A DNA stretch of 64,000 bases, from NCBI GenBank assembly GCA_008015325.1, contig SSFI01000003.1:102328-166327 (forward strand). The letters run 5' to 3'. Each line of letters starts with the position of its first letter. The stretch's first letter is position 1. This DNA is from Rheinheimera sp. Lineage in GTDB: Bacteria > Pseudomonadota > Gammaproteobacteria > Enterobacterales > Alteromonadaceae. Made by a program: the position numbers and the translations under genes. Below, piece by piece: positions 26,636 to 36,178 of the stretch. The notes under the pieces are model-generated. The model made no database searches. It had not been told where the DNA came from and worked only from the letters and a program-made list of their open reading frames with translations.

Positions 26636-29600
26636 TTACTTCAGCTCCTGCACCGCCAGCAACACCCGCTTGGCGGAAATGGGATATGGCGTACCCAGCT
26701 GCTGTGCAAATAACGATACCTTGAGCTCCTCCAGCATCCAGCGGATCTCCTTCACTGGTTCTGGCTGGACCTTACCGGCAAACTTGCCAAGCAATTGCTG
26801 ATAAGCGTCGGCGGCTTTTTGATACTCGTGCATCATTAAACGGTCGCGCTGCGGATCCACCGGCAACTTCTCCAGCCGCTTTTGTAAAGCCTGCAGATAA
26901 CGTTTGATATCATCGAGCCTGCCGGCACCAAATTCACTGACAAAACCTTTAAATAACAACGCATCGAGCTGCTGCTTGATATCGGCATGGGCATACGCGA
27001 GCGCCAGGTCCATCCGGCCACGCAATTTTTTACTTATCTCATGACCAACCGTCAGAATTTGCTCCACCTGCAGCGCCACCGCAAGCACGGTATCGCCAAG
27101 CTCGGCACGCACCGCATCACGCAGCTGTATAAACTCCTGCTGATTATGTGGCCAAGATTGTTGACTAATCAGATGGTCAATCCCGGCAGCGATACAGTCG
27201 TCAATCAGCTCCAGCACTTTACCAAAAGGATTAAAATACAGTCCCAGTTTGGCTTTGTTTGGCAAATGGTCCTGCAGATATTTCACCGGCGATGGCAGGT
27301 TCAATAGCATTAAACGCCGTAACCCCAGACGCGACTGAGCTGCCGCCTGTTCCGGACTGTCGAGTAACTGAATAGCGACACTGTTTTTTTGGTCGACCAA
27401 AGCCGGGAAGGCTTTAATTTCATAGCCAGACTGAATGCGGATATATTCGCGTGGTAATTCACCAAAGCTCCAGTCGGTCAGTTCCTGCTGTTCGATGCCC
27501 TTTTCGGCGACCTGACTTAAGGTTTGCTGCACTTGCCCTTGCAGTTGTTGTTTCAGCAGTGCCAGCGAGCGGTGCTGCGCTATCACGGCACCTTTGTCGT
27601 CTGTGACTTTAAAGTTCATTTTTAAATGCGCCGGCAGCTCTGTCAGCTCCCAGGCATCATCCGGAATAGTCACGCCACTCATCCGCTTTAAACGCTGGGT
27701 CACTACCGCCAACAAAGGCCCGTCTTCCGGCTTGATGGATTGCAGCAACGCATCGGCATAATTTGGCGCCGGCACAAAATTACGCCGGTACATTTTCGGC
27801 AGACACTTTATCAGCGCGACCAACAATTCATGGCGCAGACCCGGAATAAGCCAGTCAAAACCTTGTTCTTCCACCTGATTAAGCAAAGCCAGCGGAACAC
27901 ACAAGCTGACACCATCGTCCGGTGCCCCCGGCGAAAAATGATATTCCAGTGGCAGACGCAAATTGCCCTGGCGCCAGAATTCCGGGTAGCTGTCGTCAGT
28001 GATATGCCCCGCCTCGTGGCGTTTCAGCATCTCCGGGTCAAAATTGAGGTAGCTGGCGTCTTGTTGCTTCTGCTTTTTCCACCAGGTCTGAAAATCAATG
28101 CGGTTATTGGCGTGTACCGGCACTTTTTCGGCATAAAACGCCACCAGCGTTTCTTCATCGACCAGAATGTCGCGCCGGCGCGATTTGTCTTCCAAATCAG
28201 TTACCGCATCAATCAGCCGGGCGTTATGCGCAAGGAACGGCTCGTTTAAGCCAAGCTCCTGATTGACCAGCGCCTCGCGGATAAAAATTTTATGGCACAG
28301 CTCAGGCTCAATTTTGCTGTATTGCACCGCACGTTTGCCGACGATGATGAGGCCGTACAAAGTCACCTGTTCAAAGGCAATCACAGCACCGCGCTTTTTC
28401 TCCCAGTGCGGTTCGCTGTAACTGCGGCTGACCAGATGCTGCGCCAGCGGTTCGACCCACTCAGGTTCTATTTTTGCCACAGTGCGGGCATACAACTTAC
28501 TGGTTTCGACCAGCTCGGCGGTCATCACCCACTTGGGTTTGCGTTTAAATAAATGACTGCCGGGGAACACATAAAACCGGCTTTGCCGCGCACCGAGATA
28601 ATCGGCTTCACTGTCTTTAGTGCCGATCTGGCCAAGCAAACCAGTCAGAATGGCAGTGTGAACGGACTGATAGTCTGCTGATGTGGTGTTTTTGTTCAGG
28701 CCCAGTTCTTCTGCAACTTGCGACAACTGCGCGTATAAATCCTGCCATTCCCGCACCCGCAGGTAGTTCAGCAGTTCCTGTTTGCATAAACGGCGGAACT
28801 GATTATTGCTTTGACTGTCCTGCTGTTCCTGCAAATAGCGCCACAGCTTCAGCCAGCTGGCAAAGTCAGAATCGGAGTCGGCGAAACGGCCATGGAATTC
28901 ATCAGCTTTTTGCTTTTTATCCAAAGGCCGCTCACGCGGGTCCTGAATGGATAAGGCTGCGGTGATCACCAACAACTCATCCAAAGCGTTGCGCTCGGCT
29001 GCTGCCAGTACCATCCGGGCTAAACGCGGGTCAATCGGCAAGCGGCTTAATTGCCGGCCCAAGGGCGTCAGCTGTAAACCAGCTTTGCGCTCGGTTTTGA
29101 GCGCCCCAAGTTCATCGAGCAAACGCACGCCGTCGTTGATAAAACGGCTGTCCGGTTTTTGCAAAAACGGGAACTGCTGGATATCACCAAGGCCCAGCGC
29201 CAGCATCTGGAGAATGACCGAGGCTAAATTGGTGCGCAGGATCTCCGGATCGGTAAAAGCATCGCGATTATTAAAATCATCTTCACTGTACAGACGAATA
29301 CAGATACCGGCAGCAACCCGGCCACAACGGCCCTTTCGCTGATTGGCACTGGCCTGGCTGATGGCTTCAATCGGTAATTGCTGGACTTTAGACCGATAGC
29401 TGTAGCGTGAAATGCGCGCCGTACCGGGGTCTATCACATAACGGATGCCTGGCACTGTTAACGAGGTTTCCGCCACGTTGGTCGACAACACAATGCGCCG
29501 GCCCGGATGGCTCTGGAAAATACGGTTTTGTTCGGCCGCACTCAAGCGCGCATACAATGGCAGGATTTCGGTATGCGGTAATTTCAGTTTTTCCAGCGCA

Positions 29601-30520
29601 TCGGCTGTGTCGCGAATTTCGCGCTCACCGTTTAAGAAAATCAGAATGTCGCCCGGCGGTTCCCGATACAGTTCTTCCACCGCATCAAAAATGGCCTGTA
29701 ACTGGTCGGCATCTTTGTCTTCGTTTTCAATGGCGGCCCGGTAACGCACTTCAACCGGATAAGTGCGGCCAGATACTTCCAGCATCGGTGCGTTGGAGAA
29801 ATGCCGGGAAAAGCGTTCAGGATCAATAGTTGCTGAAGTAATAATCAGTTTCAGGTCCGGACGCTTTGGCAGAATTTGCTTAAAATATCCGAGTAAAAAG
29901 TCGATGTTGAGGCTGCGTTCGTGCGCTTCATCGATGATGATGGTGTCGTATTGATTAAGAAATTTATCCTGCTGAATTTCAGCCAGCAAAATACCGTCGG
30001 TCATCAGCTTCACCAGCGTATTAGCGCCGGTATGGTCACCAAAACGTACTTTATAACCGACTTGCTGACCAAGCGGCACTGACAGTTCATCGGCCAGGCG
30101 CTGGCCGACACTGCGCGCCGCAAGCCGGCGTGGCTGAGTATGACCAATCAGGCCAGCAACACCACGGCCCAGCTCTAAACAAATCTTCGGAATTTGGGTA
30201 GTTTTACCCGAACCGGTCTCACCGGCGATAATCACCACCTGATGGGCCGCAATGGCAGCTTTGATATCGTCTTTACGCCCCACCACCGGCAGCTCAGCCG
30301 GATAAGTGATGCGCGGCATCGCCTCAGCACGGCGCTGACGCGCTGCTTGCGATGCCAGAATGTCGGCCTGCAGTTGCTGTTGTTTTTTCTGATCAGGTTT
30401 TACCTGCAGGTCACGGCAAAGCCGGCGCAGGCGGAATTGATCTTTTAGCAAACAAAAAGCCACTGCATCCTGCAGAGCACGCAGTGGTAACAATTCAACA
30501 GCAGACGATAAATCAGACAA
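26636..30520 (-). CDS. hrpA: ATP-dependent RNA helicase HrpA
   Basis: A DEAH-box helicase of 1294 residues, the same size range as E. coli HrpA (about 1300). Walker A GETGSGKTTQ (100-109), DEAH at 197-200 (IIIDEAHERS), motif III SAT, and the C-terminal helicase motifs are present, followed by the HA2/OB-fold and the long HrpA-specific C-terminal domain. Linked to mRNA processing and ribosome rescue in E. coli. The likely start is TTG 30520, preceded by a G-rich GAGGGGG about seven bases away. Three smaller same-strand genes follow. Confidence 0.95.
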   Translation of the reverse strand: MSDLSSAVELLPLRALQDAVAFCLLKDQFRLRRLCRDLQVKPDQKKQQQLQADILASQAARQRRAEAMPRITYPAELPVVGRKDDIKAAIAAHQVVIIAGETGSGKTTQIPKICLELGRGVAGLIGHTQPRRLAARSVGQRLADELSVPLGQQVGYKVRFGDHTGANTLVKLMTDGILLAEIQQDKFLNQYDTIIIDEAHERSLNIDFLLGYFKQILPKRPDLKLIITSATIDPERFSRHFSNAPMLEVSGRTYPVEVRYRAAIENEDKDADQLQAIFDAVEELYREPPGDILIFLNGEREIRDTADALEKLKLPHTEILPLYARLSAAEQNRIFQSHPGRRIVLSTNVAETSLTVPGIRYVIDPGTARISRYSYRSKVQQLPIEAISQASANQRKGRCGRVAAGICIRLYSEDDFNNRDAFTDPEILRTNLASVILQMLALGLGDIQQFPFLQKPDSRFINDGVRLLDELGALKTERKAGLQLTPLGRQLSRLPIDPRLARMVLAAAERNALDELLVITAALSIQDPRERPLDKKQKADEFHGRFADSDSDFASWLKLWRYLQEQQDSQSNNQFRRLCKQELLNYLRVREWQDLYAQLSQVAEELGLNKNTTSADYQSVHTAILTGLLGQIGTKDSEADYLGARQSRFYVFPGSHLFKRKPKWVMTAELVETSKLYARTVAKIEPEWVEPLAQHLVSRSYSEPHWEKKRGAVIAFEQVTLYGLIIVGKRAVQYSKIEPELCHKIFIREALVNQELGLNEPFLAHNARLIDAVTDLEDKSRRRDILVDEETLVAFYAEKVPVHANNRIDFQTWWKKQKQQDASYLNFDPEMLKRHEAGHITDDSYPEFWRQGNLRLPLEYHFSPGAPDDGVSLCVPLALLNQVEEQGFDWLIPGLRHELLVALIKCLPKMYRRNFVPAPNYADALLQSIKPEDGPLLAVVTQRLKRMSGVTIPDDAWELTELPAHLKMNFKVTDDKGAVIAQHRSLALLKQQLQGQVQQTLSQVAEKGIEQQELTDWSFGELPREYIRIQSGYEIKAFPALVDQKNSVAIQLLDSPEQAAAQSRLGLRRLMLLNLPSPVKYLQDHLPNKAKLGLYFNPFGKVLELIDDCIAAGIDHLISQQSWPHNQQEFIQLRDAVRAELGDTVLAVALQVEQILTVGHEISKKLRGRMDLALAYAHADIKQQLDALLFKGFVSEFGAGRLDDIKRYLQALQKRLEKLPVDPQRDRLMMHEYQKAADAYQQLLGKFAGKVQPEPVKEIRWMLEELKVSLFAQQLGTPYPISAKRVLLAVQELK

Positions 30521-30606
30521 AACACAGCCCCCTCAACAACGAGGCGGCTATGCTAGCACAAAGAACATAAAGCCGGCAGCGCCGGCACTGAGGTAAATCG
30601 CAGCTG

Positions 30607-31026
30607 TCAGCTGACTTTGCGATAGTGGGAATGCAATTCCTGGTCAATGGCTCGCAGCACATCAGTACGGCTAATCACGCCCTGCAACACACCATTGTCG
30701 TCAACCACCGGGTAGATTTTTGGTTTTGCACCAAGCATCAGCTGAGCAAGCTCAATGATGCCGCTGTGCATATGAACGGTTAGTACATCTTTGCGCATCA
30801 GGTCGCGCACATAAGCGAGGCCTTCGTCATGGTAGGAGCTCAACAGCATCCGGGCCAAACAATCCTGCTCCGATAAAAATCCTACCACTTTGCGGTTGGC
30901 ATCAACGACTGGCCCACCCAACTGTGCCACATCGGTCAAACGATCTACTGCAGCTTCCAGTGTCATATCCTGATTAAAAGTCACCGGATGGTGGTTCATA
31001 TGATCAGACACTTTTAATAGGTTCAT
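30607..31026 (-). CDS. CBS-domain pair protein
   Basis: A 139-residue protein of two CBS domains (MNHHPVTFNQDMTLEAAVDRL... and MRKDVLTVHMHSGIIELAQLM...), which pair into a Bateman module that senses adenosyl ligands. There is no attached effector domain. GGAGG lies seven bases before ATG 31026. It sits between hrpA and the isoaspartyl peptidase on the same strand; its partner is unknown. Confidence 0.88.
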   Translation of the reverse strand: MNLLKVSDHMNHHPVTFNQDMTLEAAVDRLTDVAQLGGPVVDANRKVVGFLSEQDCLARMLLSSYHDEGLAYVRDLMRKDVLTVHMHSGIIELAQLMLGAKPKIYPVVDDNGVLQGVISRTDVLRAIDQELHSHYRKVS

Positions 31027-31121
31027 GCATTTCCTCCAGATTTTACACCCTGAAATAGCGGGAGCCCGCAGACTCCTTAAGCCAAGCTTAGTGCAAAATC
31101 GGCGGCTTGCCTTGCTGCAAA

Positions 31122-32138
31122 TCAGTCTTTAAAAATAGCAACTTCCGCGGCTTTACCTTGCTGACGTTTAGCGCGGTACATGCCTTCTGAATTTAAATGC
31201 CAGCTGAGGCCGCCTTTGCTATCGACCACAATGACACCACCAAGGCCACCGACAGTTTTCAGTTCCTGCATCACTTCATCGGCCGCGACAGAGGCCGATT
31301 TGCCTTGATAACGCACCCGGGCGCAGATATCACCCGCGACCTGATAACGGATAAAAAATTCACCATGACCAGTTGCTGACACGGCACAGCTTTGATTGTC
31401 GGCAAAAGTGCCGGCGCCAATTAATGGCGCGTCGCCAATCCGGCCATAGCGTTTTGCTGTCATACCGCCAGTTGAAGTTGCCGCAGCCAACATCCCCTGC
31501 TGGTCAATGGCGACGGCGCCGACTGTGCCCACATTCCATTCCAGCGGAAACGCCGGGCTTAAACGCAGCTGCGCCTGATGCGGGGTTTTAGTTAAGGCTT
31601 TCAGCGCTTTTTGTAGCGCTTGATAGCGGAACTCAGTATCAAAATAGTTGTTTTTAACCAGTTCCAATTGCTGCTCTTTGGCAAATTGTTCCGCGCCACG
31701 GCCTGCTAATAGCACATGTTCAGAATGCTCCATCACAGCACGCGCCAGCTTAATCGGATTTTTCACAGTGGTAACACCAGCCACGGCACCGGCGGCTCTG
31801 TTATCACCGCGCATGATGGCCGCATCCAGTTCGTGTTTGCCGTCATAAGTATACACAGCACCTTTACCGGCATTAAACAACGGCGAATCTTCCAGGATCA
31901 CCACAGCAGCGCTGACTGCATCCAGACTGCTACCGCCATTGGCCAATACCTGATAGCCTGTATCGACTGCGTGTTTCAGAGTAGTTTCATAGGCTTGCTG
32001 TTGTACCGGCGTCATACTGTCGCGTGAAATGGTACCGGCACCACCATGGATCACAATACCAAATGGCGCCGGCGCGGCTTGTGCCACCGGTAAGGTTAAA
32101 AAACTAAACGCGACAAACACTGCAGATTGCAATTTCAT
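31122..32138 (-). CDS. iaaA: Isoaspartyl peptidase/L-asparaginase (type III, exported)
   Basis: An Ntn-hydrolase that cleaves itself into alpha and beta chains and hydrolyses isoaspartyl dipeptides and asparagine. The 338 residues open with a Sec signal peptide (MKLQSAVFVAFSFLTLPVAQA, cleaved near residue 21). Family motifs are IHGGAGT, NAGKGAVYTYDG, DAAIM and the autocleavage site WNVGTVGAVA, where Thr becomes the new N-terminal nucleophile. E. coli IaaA has no signal peptide, so the location here is probably periplasmic. GGAG lies upstream of the ATG. Confidence 0.93.
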   Translation of the reverse strand: MKLQSAVFVAFSFLTLPVAQAAPAPFGIVIHGGAGTISRDSMTPVQQQAYETTLKHAVDTGYQVLANGGSSLDAVSAAVVILEDSPLFNAGKGAVYTYDGKHELDAAIMRGDNRAAGAVAGVTTVKNPIKLARAVMEHSEHVLLAGRGAEQFAKEQQLELVKNNYFDTEFRYQALQKALKALTKTPHQAQLRLSPAFPLEWNVGTVGAVAIDQQGMLAAATSTGGMTAKRYGRIGDAPLIGAGTFADNQSCAVSATGHGEFFIRYQVAGDICARVRYQGKSASVAADEVMQELKTVGGLGGVIVVDSKGGLSWHLNSEGMYRAKRQQGKAAEVAIFKD

Positions 32139-32299
32139 GGGCCAGAACTCCGTTAAGATTTAGACTCACCATACGTGAGCGCATCGCGGCTGTGACCAGT
32201 CCTTGGGACCAAATCACTGCAGGTTGCGCCAGATCAAAAGTTTATTGCAAGAGCGCGGTTATGCTGCGCTCAGTAACTTGGTTAAAAAAGGAATACGGC

Positions 32300-32539
32300 A
32301 TGAGCCTGGAAAAACATGATTTAGTCCACGAATTCCCGGAGTACCGCGAAAAAATTCACCAGCTGAAAACCAGCGACCATCATTTTGCGAAGCTCTTTGC
32401 ACAGTATCATGACGTAGACCATGAAGTGTACCGACTGGAGCAAGGCGCGGAAACCGCTGCAGCTGACTACCTGGAAGAACGGAAAAAATTGCGTCTGCAG
32501 TTAAAAGACCAACTGTATCAAAGCTTATTGCAAGCATAA
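32300..32539 (+). CDS. YdcH-family (DUF465) small protein
   Basis: A 79-residue helical protein starting MSLEKHDLVHEFPEYREKIHQLK, typical of DUF465/YdcH, a family of unknown function often found near stress genes. AAGGAA precedes the ATG. The frame is open further upstream, but the family starts here. It is divergent from iaaA. Confidence 0.9.
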   Translation: MSLEKHDLVHEFPEYREKIHQLKTSDHHFAKLFAQYHDVDHEVYRLEQGAETAAADYLEERKKLRLQLKDQLYQSLLQA

Positions 32540-32555
32540 GCTTTGATATCTCATG

Positions 32556-32585
32556 ACACAGCAGCCATCAGCGCTGCTGTGTTTT
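32556..32585 (+). terminator. Intrinsic terminator after YdcH gene
   Basis: Stem ACACAGCAG / CTGCTGTGT with a 9-base loop, then TTT. It overlaps the 3' end of the convergent endonuclease gene. Confidence 0.7.
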
Positions 32586-33527
32586 ACAATTTCCAGCCAA
32601 CTGAAATCCTGCTGCTTCAGCCTCTGCTGCAGTGCCAAACTCGACCTGATTTTTTGATTTGAGCGATGCATAATCAATGCAATGGCTGAAATGGTACTTT
32701 TTACTGTTTTTATTGCCACGTACTGTGGACCGGTTTTGGTTTGCGCTTGATGTTGACGGGGGCAACTGCTGCGCTGCAACGCTGCTGTTAAGCTCAGCCT
32801 GGTGCGACAGATAACCCGGATACCAGCGTTTATTGCCGCTGACGAATTCGTTCTGGTGGCCCATATGCTGGGCGGTGCGACGCATTAATGCAAGTTCGCG
32901 ATCATCAACCGGGTCTTGCTGATGCCAGCGTAAAAACAGCTGCTGTTCAGCATCCGATAGTTTCAATTGATAGCGGTCGGCCATATAAAAATAGATGCGG
33001 GCTATATCGCCGCGGATCTCAGCGCGTGGCTGCGCTAACTGCCGTTTAAAGTCGATACGCACCGGGCAGGCGCCGTGTTGTGCTGGTATTTCCGGCAATT
33101 CTGCGAAGCGAAAATGCGCCCGATCGCCGTTTACCTCACCCAAAGCGGGTTTTAAATTAAATAGATCAGCTTCCATCTGCCGAAATGTCTGATCCGTATA
33201 GCCGCATTGTTCACGCCCCCCCTGTCGCCAGCAAGCCCTGCCCACTCCAAACTGCTGAGCCGGTACCACATGCTCCCATTCGATACGCTGCGCTCTAGGG
33301 CCGTTTTTGCGTACCTGATAACCACAGCTGCGCAAATCAGGCTGACCTTTGCCGCCGACCCAGCGGATCTGACAGTTGCAATAAAAGTCTGCGACTTCAT
33401 CACTGTATATTTTCTGCGCGATACGTTTAGCTGCATCAAAATCCGCGGGCGCAGCCTGGATCGCAAAAGGAAATAAAACAAATAAAAACATGAACAAAGG
33501 TCGAACAAACAGCACAAACAACCTCAC
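32568..33527 (-). CDS. Endonuclease I (EndA-like) with C-terminal Cys/His domain
   Basis: A 319-residue exported nuclease of the EndA/Vvn family. A signal peptide (about 1-25) precedes the nuclease core, whose catalytic segment is EWEHVVPAQQFG (His-Asn type) with further contacts NLKPALGEVNGDR. After about residue 240 a linker leads to a C-terminal segment KYHFSHCIDYASLKSKN..EAAGFQLAGNC, which is not in the plain E. coli EndA and resembles the Cys-containing repeats appended to some nucleases. The start is GTG 33527; a later ATG at residue 13 is possible. Role is probably scavenging or degrading extracellular DNA. Confidence 0.85.
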   Translation of the reverse strand: MRLFVLFVRPLFMFLFVLFPFAIQAAPADFDAAKRIAQKIYSDEVADFYCNCQIRWVGGKGQPDLRSCGYQVRKNGPRAQRIEWEHVVPAQQFGVGRACWRQGGREQCGYTDQTFRQMEADLFNLKPALGEVNGDRAHFRFAELPEIPAQHGACPVRIDFKRQLAQPRAEIRGDIARIYFYMADRYQLKLSDAEQQLFLRWHQQDPVDDRELALMRRTAQHMGHQNEFVSGNKRWYPGYLSHQAELNSSVAAQQLPPSTSSANQNRSTVRGNKNSKKYHFSHCIDYASLKSKNQVEFGTAAEAEAAGFQLAGNCKTQQR

Positions 33528-33653
33528 AACTTATGTTTGCTGCCCAAAGCGGCGAGGCGCCAGCATAGCAGAAAGTTAGCGCTTTTTAAGCCTGCGCCTT
33601 TGACTTATACTTATGCCCTTTGTGACCCGCCACATGGCAAAAAGGAAGCTGGA

Positions 33654-35087
33654 TTGAGTGCTGCATCTTTTTATTTTTATGACCTGGAAACCTGGGGCGC
33701 AGACCCGAAAAAAGACCGCATAGCCCAATTTGCCGGTGTCAGAACTGATCTGGAGTTGCAGGCAACTACGCCCGCGGATATGGCATACTGCCAGTTAGCG
33801 CCCGACTATCTGCCGGCGCCAGAAGCTGTGCTCATCACCGGTATCACACCACTAAAATGCCAGCAGCATGGCCTGAGGGAAGTTGATTTTGTCCGGCAGC
33901 TGCACCAAAAACTGGCGGAACCCGGTACTTGTGTTGTTGGCTACAACAACATCCGCTTTGACGATGAAATGGTGCGCCACACCTTATTTCGCAATTATAT
34001 AGACCCCTATGCGCGCGAATGGCAAAACGGCAACAGCCGCTGGGACCTGATTGACGTGGTCAGAGCCTGTTATGCACTGCGTCCTGAAGGCATCAACTGG
34101 CCCCTGCGGGAGGATGGCAGCCCGAGTTTCCGGCTGGAAGATTTATCCAAAGCCAATCAGATAGAACACCTGCATGCCCACGATGCCAGCAGCGATGTGT
34201 ATGCCACTATCGCGCTTGCCGCCTTAATACGAAAAGCACAACCGCGATTGTTTGATTACCTGTTCCAGCACCGGCAAAAAAACGCATTAAGCGCATTGAT
34301 TGATGTTGCCGGACTCACGCCGTTAACCCACGTGTCATCGCGTTTTCCGGCGCTGCAAGGTTGTTGCAGCTGGATAGTGCCTGTTGCCTATCATCCGACC
34401 AATAAAAACGCGGTGATTTGTTTTAATTTGCAACAAGACCCCAGTTTTATGCTGCCTCTGGATGCTGCTGAAATTCGTCGCCGCTTGTATGCCAAAGCTG
34501 CCGATTTAGCAGAAGACGAACTACGACCGGCCATAAAACTGGTGCATCTGAATAAATGTCCGGTGCTGGCGCCGGCAAAAACCTTGTCTGCTGAACGGGC
34601 AGCTGAGCTTGGTATTGACCGCACGGCTTGTCTGCGTCACCTGGAAGTTGTTCGTTGCAATCAAGCGGCTTTCCGCACGTTGTTACTGGCAATTCACCAG
34701 CAAGACGAGCACGCTCCAGCTTCGCATAATCCCGATTTCAGCCTGTATCAAGGGTTTATTTCCGACCAAGATCGGCGCCTATTACCACAAGTCCACCAGA
34801 TGACCCCGCAACAGTTGGCTATCAACCCGCCGGTGTTTCAGGACGACAGATTAAATCAGCTGATGTTTCGGTTCAGGGCGCGGAATTTTCCTGAATCACT
34901 GAGTCATATCGAGCTGTCGCAGTGGCAACGATATTGTAAAGACCAACTGCAATTTGGCACTGAACAGCCAGCCCGAACACTGGATGACTTTGTTTTACAA
35001 CTGGAGTCTTGTGCTGAGCTGAAACAAGACGATGCCAAAGCGATGGCATTGCTGAAACAATTATTCAGTTATATCAGTCACATTTAA
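33654..35087 (+). CDS. sbcB: Exodeoxyribonuclease I
   Basis: A single-strand 3'-5' exonuclease. From TTG 33654 it is 477 residues (E. coli ExoI: 475) and matches along its length. The exonuclease motifs are FYDLETWGADP (ExoI), GYNNIRFDDEM (ExoII) and HDASSDVYAT (ExoIII); ALRPEGINWP is also conserved. The TTG is preceded by AAGGA at seven bases, while longer in-frame starts (33537) have a non-family N-terminus, so the start is set by this ribosome-binding site. It is divergent from the endonuclease I gene. Confidence 0.95.
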   Translation: MSAASFYFYDLETWGADPKKDRIAQFAGVRTDLELQATTPADMAYCQLAPDYLPAPEAVLITGITPLKCQQHGLREVDFVRQLHQKLAEPGTCVVGYNNIRFDDEMVRHTLFRNYIDPYAREWQNGNSRWDLIDVVRACYALRPEGINWPLREDGSPSFRLEDLSKANQIEHLHAHDASSDVYATIALAALIRKAQPRLFDYLFQHRQKNALSALIDVAGLTPLTHVSSRFPALQGCCSWIVPVAYHPTNKNAVICFNLQQDPSFMLPLDAAEIRRRLYAKAADLAEDELRPAIKLVHLNKCPVLAPAKTLSAERAAELGIDRTACLRHLEVVRCNQAAFRTLLLAIHQQDEHAPASHNPDFSLYQGFISDQDRRLLPQVHQMTPQQLAINPPVFQDDRLNQLMFRFRARNFPESLSHIELSQWQRYCKDQLQFGTEQPARTLDDFVLQLESCAELKQDDAKAMALLKQLFSYISHI

Positions 35088-35298
35088 TTCTGCAGATTCA
35101 TCTCAATCAGCAGTGGTCAGGCAATTTTTTGCCGTGTAGACTATATAACAGCATTTTAAGATTTACACAGTGTCAGCTAATTTTACAAATCGACAATCCC
35201 AGCTGATGCACGCGCAATTTAAGCTTTAAATAACAACCAGTTACGCAAAAGGCACACTTTATGCATGAGTTGGTTAGTATTTATATGAGGATGAAGTT

Positions 35299-35952
35299 AT
35301 GCAAGAGCGATCCGGGATTCAAACTAATAAACCTACACTGTCTTTGGACTCTGAGCATGGTGTTACACCTCAATCTTCACGCCGTAAATTTTTAACCAAA
35401 GCCTCTGTAGGCATTGTCGTCGCAAGCCTGCCAGCCCGCTCCGTTTGGGCCCGTGATGGTGGCGTTGCGCAATCCATCGTTGCTTCCGGGCATGGCTCAG
35501 ATTTTGCTGATGGGAAAAAAATAGCTTTACTTTCTCCCGGTTATTGGAAAAATCACTGTCAGGGTGTTTACCATTCTTATAATTTTAAAACCGTTTTTAA
35601 TGGTCTCGCTTTTGCAAAGACGTCGGGTAAATATTTGGATGATTCAACAACATTTGGAGACATACTTAAATCGAAAGGCGCAGAATTTAAAGGTCCTGGT
35701 AACATAAATTTCCATTTAATTGCGATGTATCTTAACGCGTTAAATCATGGTCAATTTGGTCTTTATTATCCTGTAGGTCAAGGTAAGCCATTTAGCTCAC
35801 CAGGGGCATTTGCTCAACACATTTATGATAAAGCTAAATCTATTAGTCCCCAGAAAGTCGGTGAAGAGTTAGCTGCAATTATTAAGACTTACCATGTCGC
35901 AGGTAAAATATATGATGACGGGTCAGGTAAAGGTAAATGCGAAAACTCTTAG
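35299..35952 (+). CDS. Tat-exported GYWKNH-motif protein, candidate substrate of the HPr-rel-A-like cassette
   Basis: A 217-residue protein whose function is not known. Residues 27-32 (SRRKFL) followed by a hydrophobic stretch ending near SVWA (about 51) form a twin-arginine signal, so it should be exported folded. The mature part has SPGYWKNH (79-86), a motif shared with secreted surface-protein domains, and the related segment HLIAMYLNALNHG (139-151). It contains two Cys, at 87 and 214. GAGG precedes the ATG at 35299. The 3' end overlaps the PqqD-like gene by up to 59 bases, so the two are translationally coupled. Base composition is visibly more AT-rich than the flanks. The role as substrate is inference from position. 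Confidence 0.75.
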   Translation: MQERSGIQTNKPTLSLDSEHGVTPQSSRRKFLTKASVGIVVASLPARSVWARDGGVAQSIVASGHGSDFADGKKIALLSPGYWKNHCQGVYHSYNFKTVFNGLAFAKTSGKYLDDSTTFGDILKSKGAEFKGPGNINFHLIAMYLNALNHGQFGLYYPVGQGKPFSSPGAFAQHIYDKAKSISPQKVGEELAAIIKTYHVAGKIYDDGSGKGKCENS

Positions 35953-36169
35953 TTGCATTTCGGCTACAGTTTCTTTGCAAATTCATAACTTTAGCGATAA
36001 TTCAGGCACTGTTCTGTTTAACTCAGGTAGCGGAGAAACCACGGTTATTTCCCTGACAGTGACGGAATTGAAACGACAAATTAAAGAGCCAGACTCGGAT
36101 CTTTGGAAAGATACTGGTCTGGCTTTCGTTTTGAGCTCCATTTTTACGGATCTAGGGATTGGTTCCTAG
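35894..36169 (+). CDS. PqqD-like small protein (HPr-rel-A type)
   Basis: Up to 91 residues. The segment SGTVLFNSGSGETTVISLTVTE (about residues 38-59) resembles the PqqD fold pattern (V-x-[FY]-N-x-x-S-G-[ED]-T), in which a strand and a Ser-Gly-Glu-Thr turn are conserved. PqqD proteins bind leader peptides of modified precursors and present them to enzymes. ATG 35894 lies inside the upstream gene; ATG 35912, with AGG eight bases before it, is an alternative. The next gene, an HprK-related kinase, starts nine bases later. I am moderately sure of the PqqD relation, which a profile search should settle. Confidence 0.6.
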   Translation: MSQVKYMMTGQVKVNAKTLSCISATVSLQIHNFSDNSGTVLFNSGSGETTVISLTVTELKRQIKEPDSDLWKDTGLAFVLSSIFTDLGIGS

Positions 36170-36178
36170 AATGACTCC

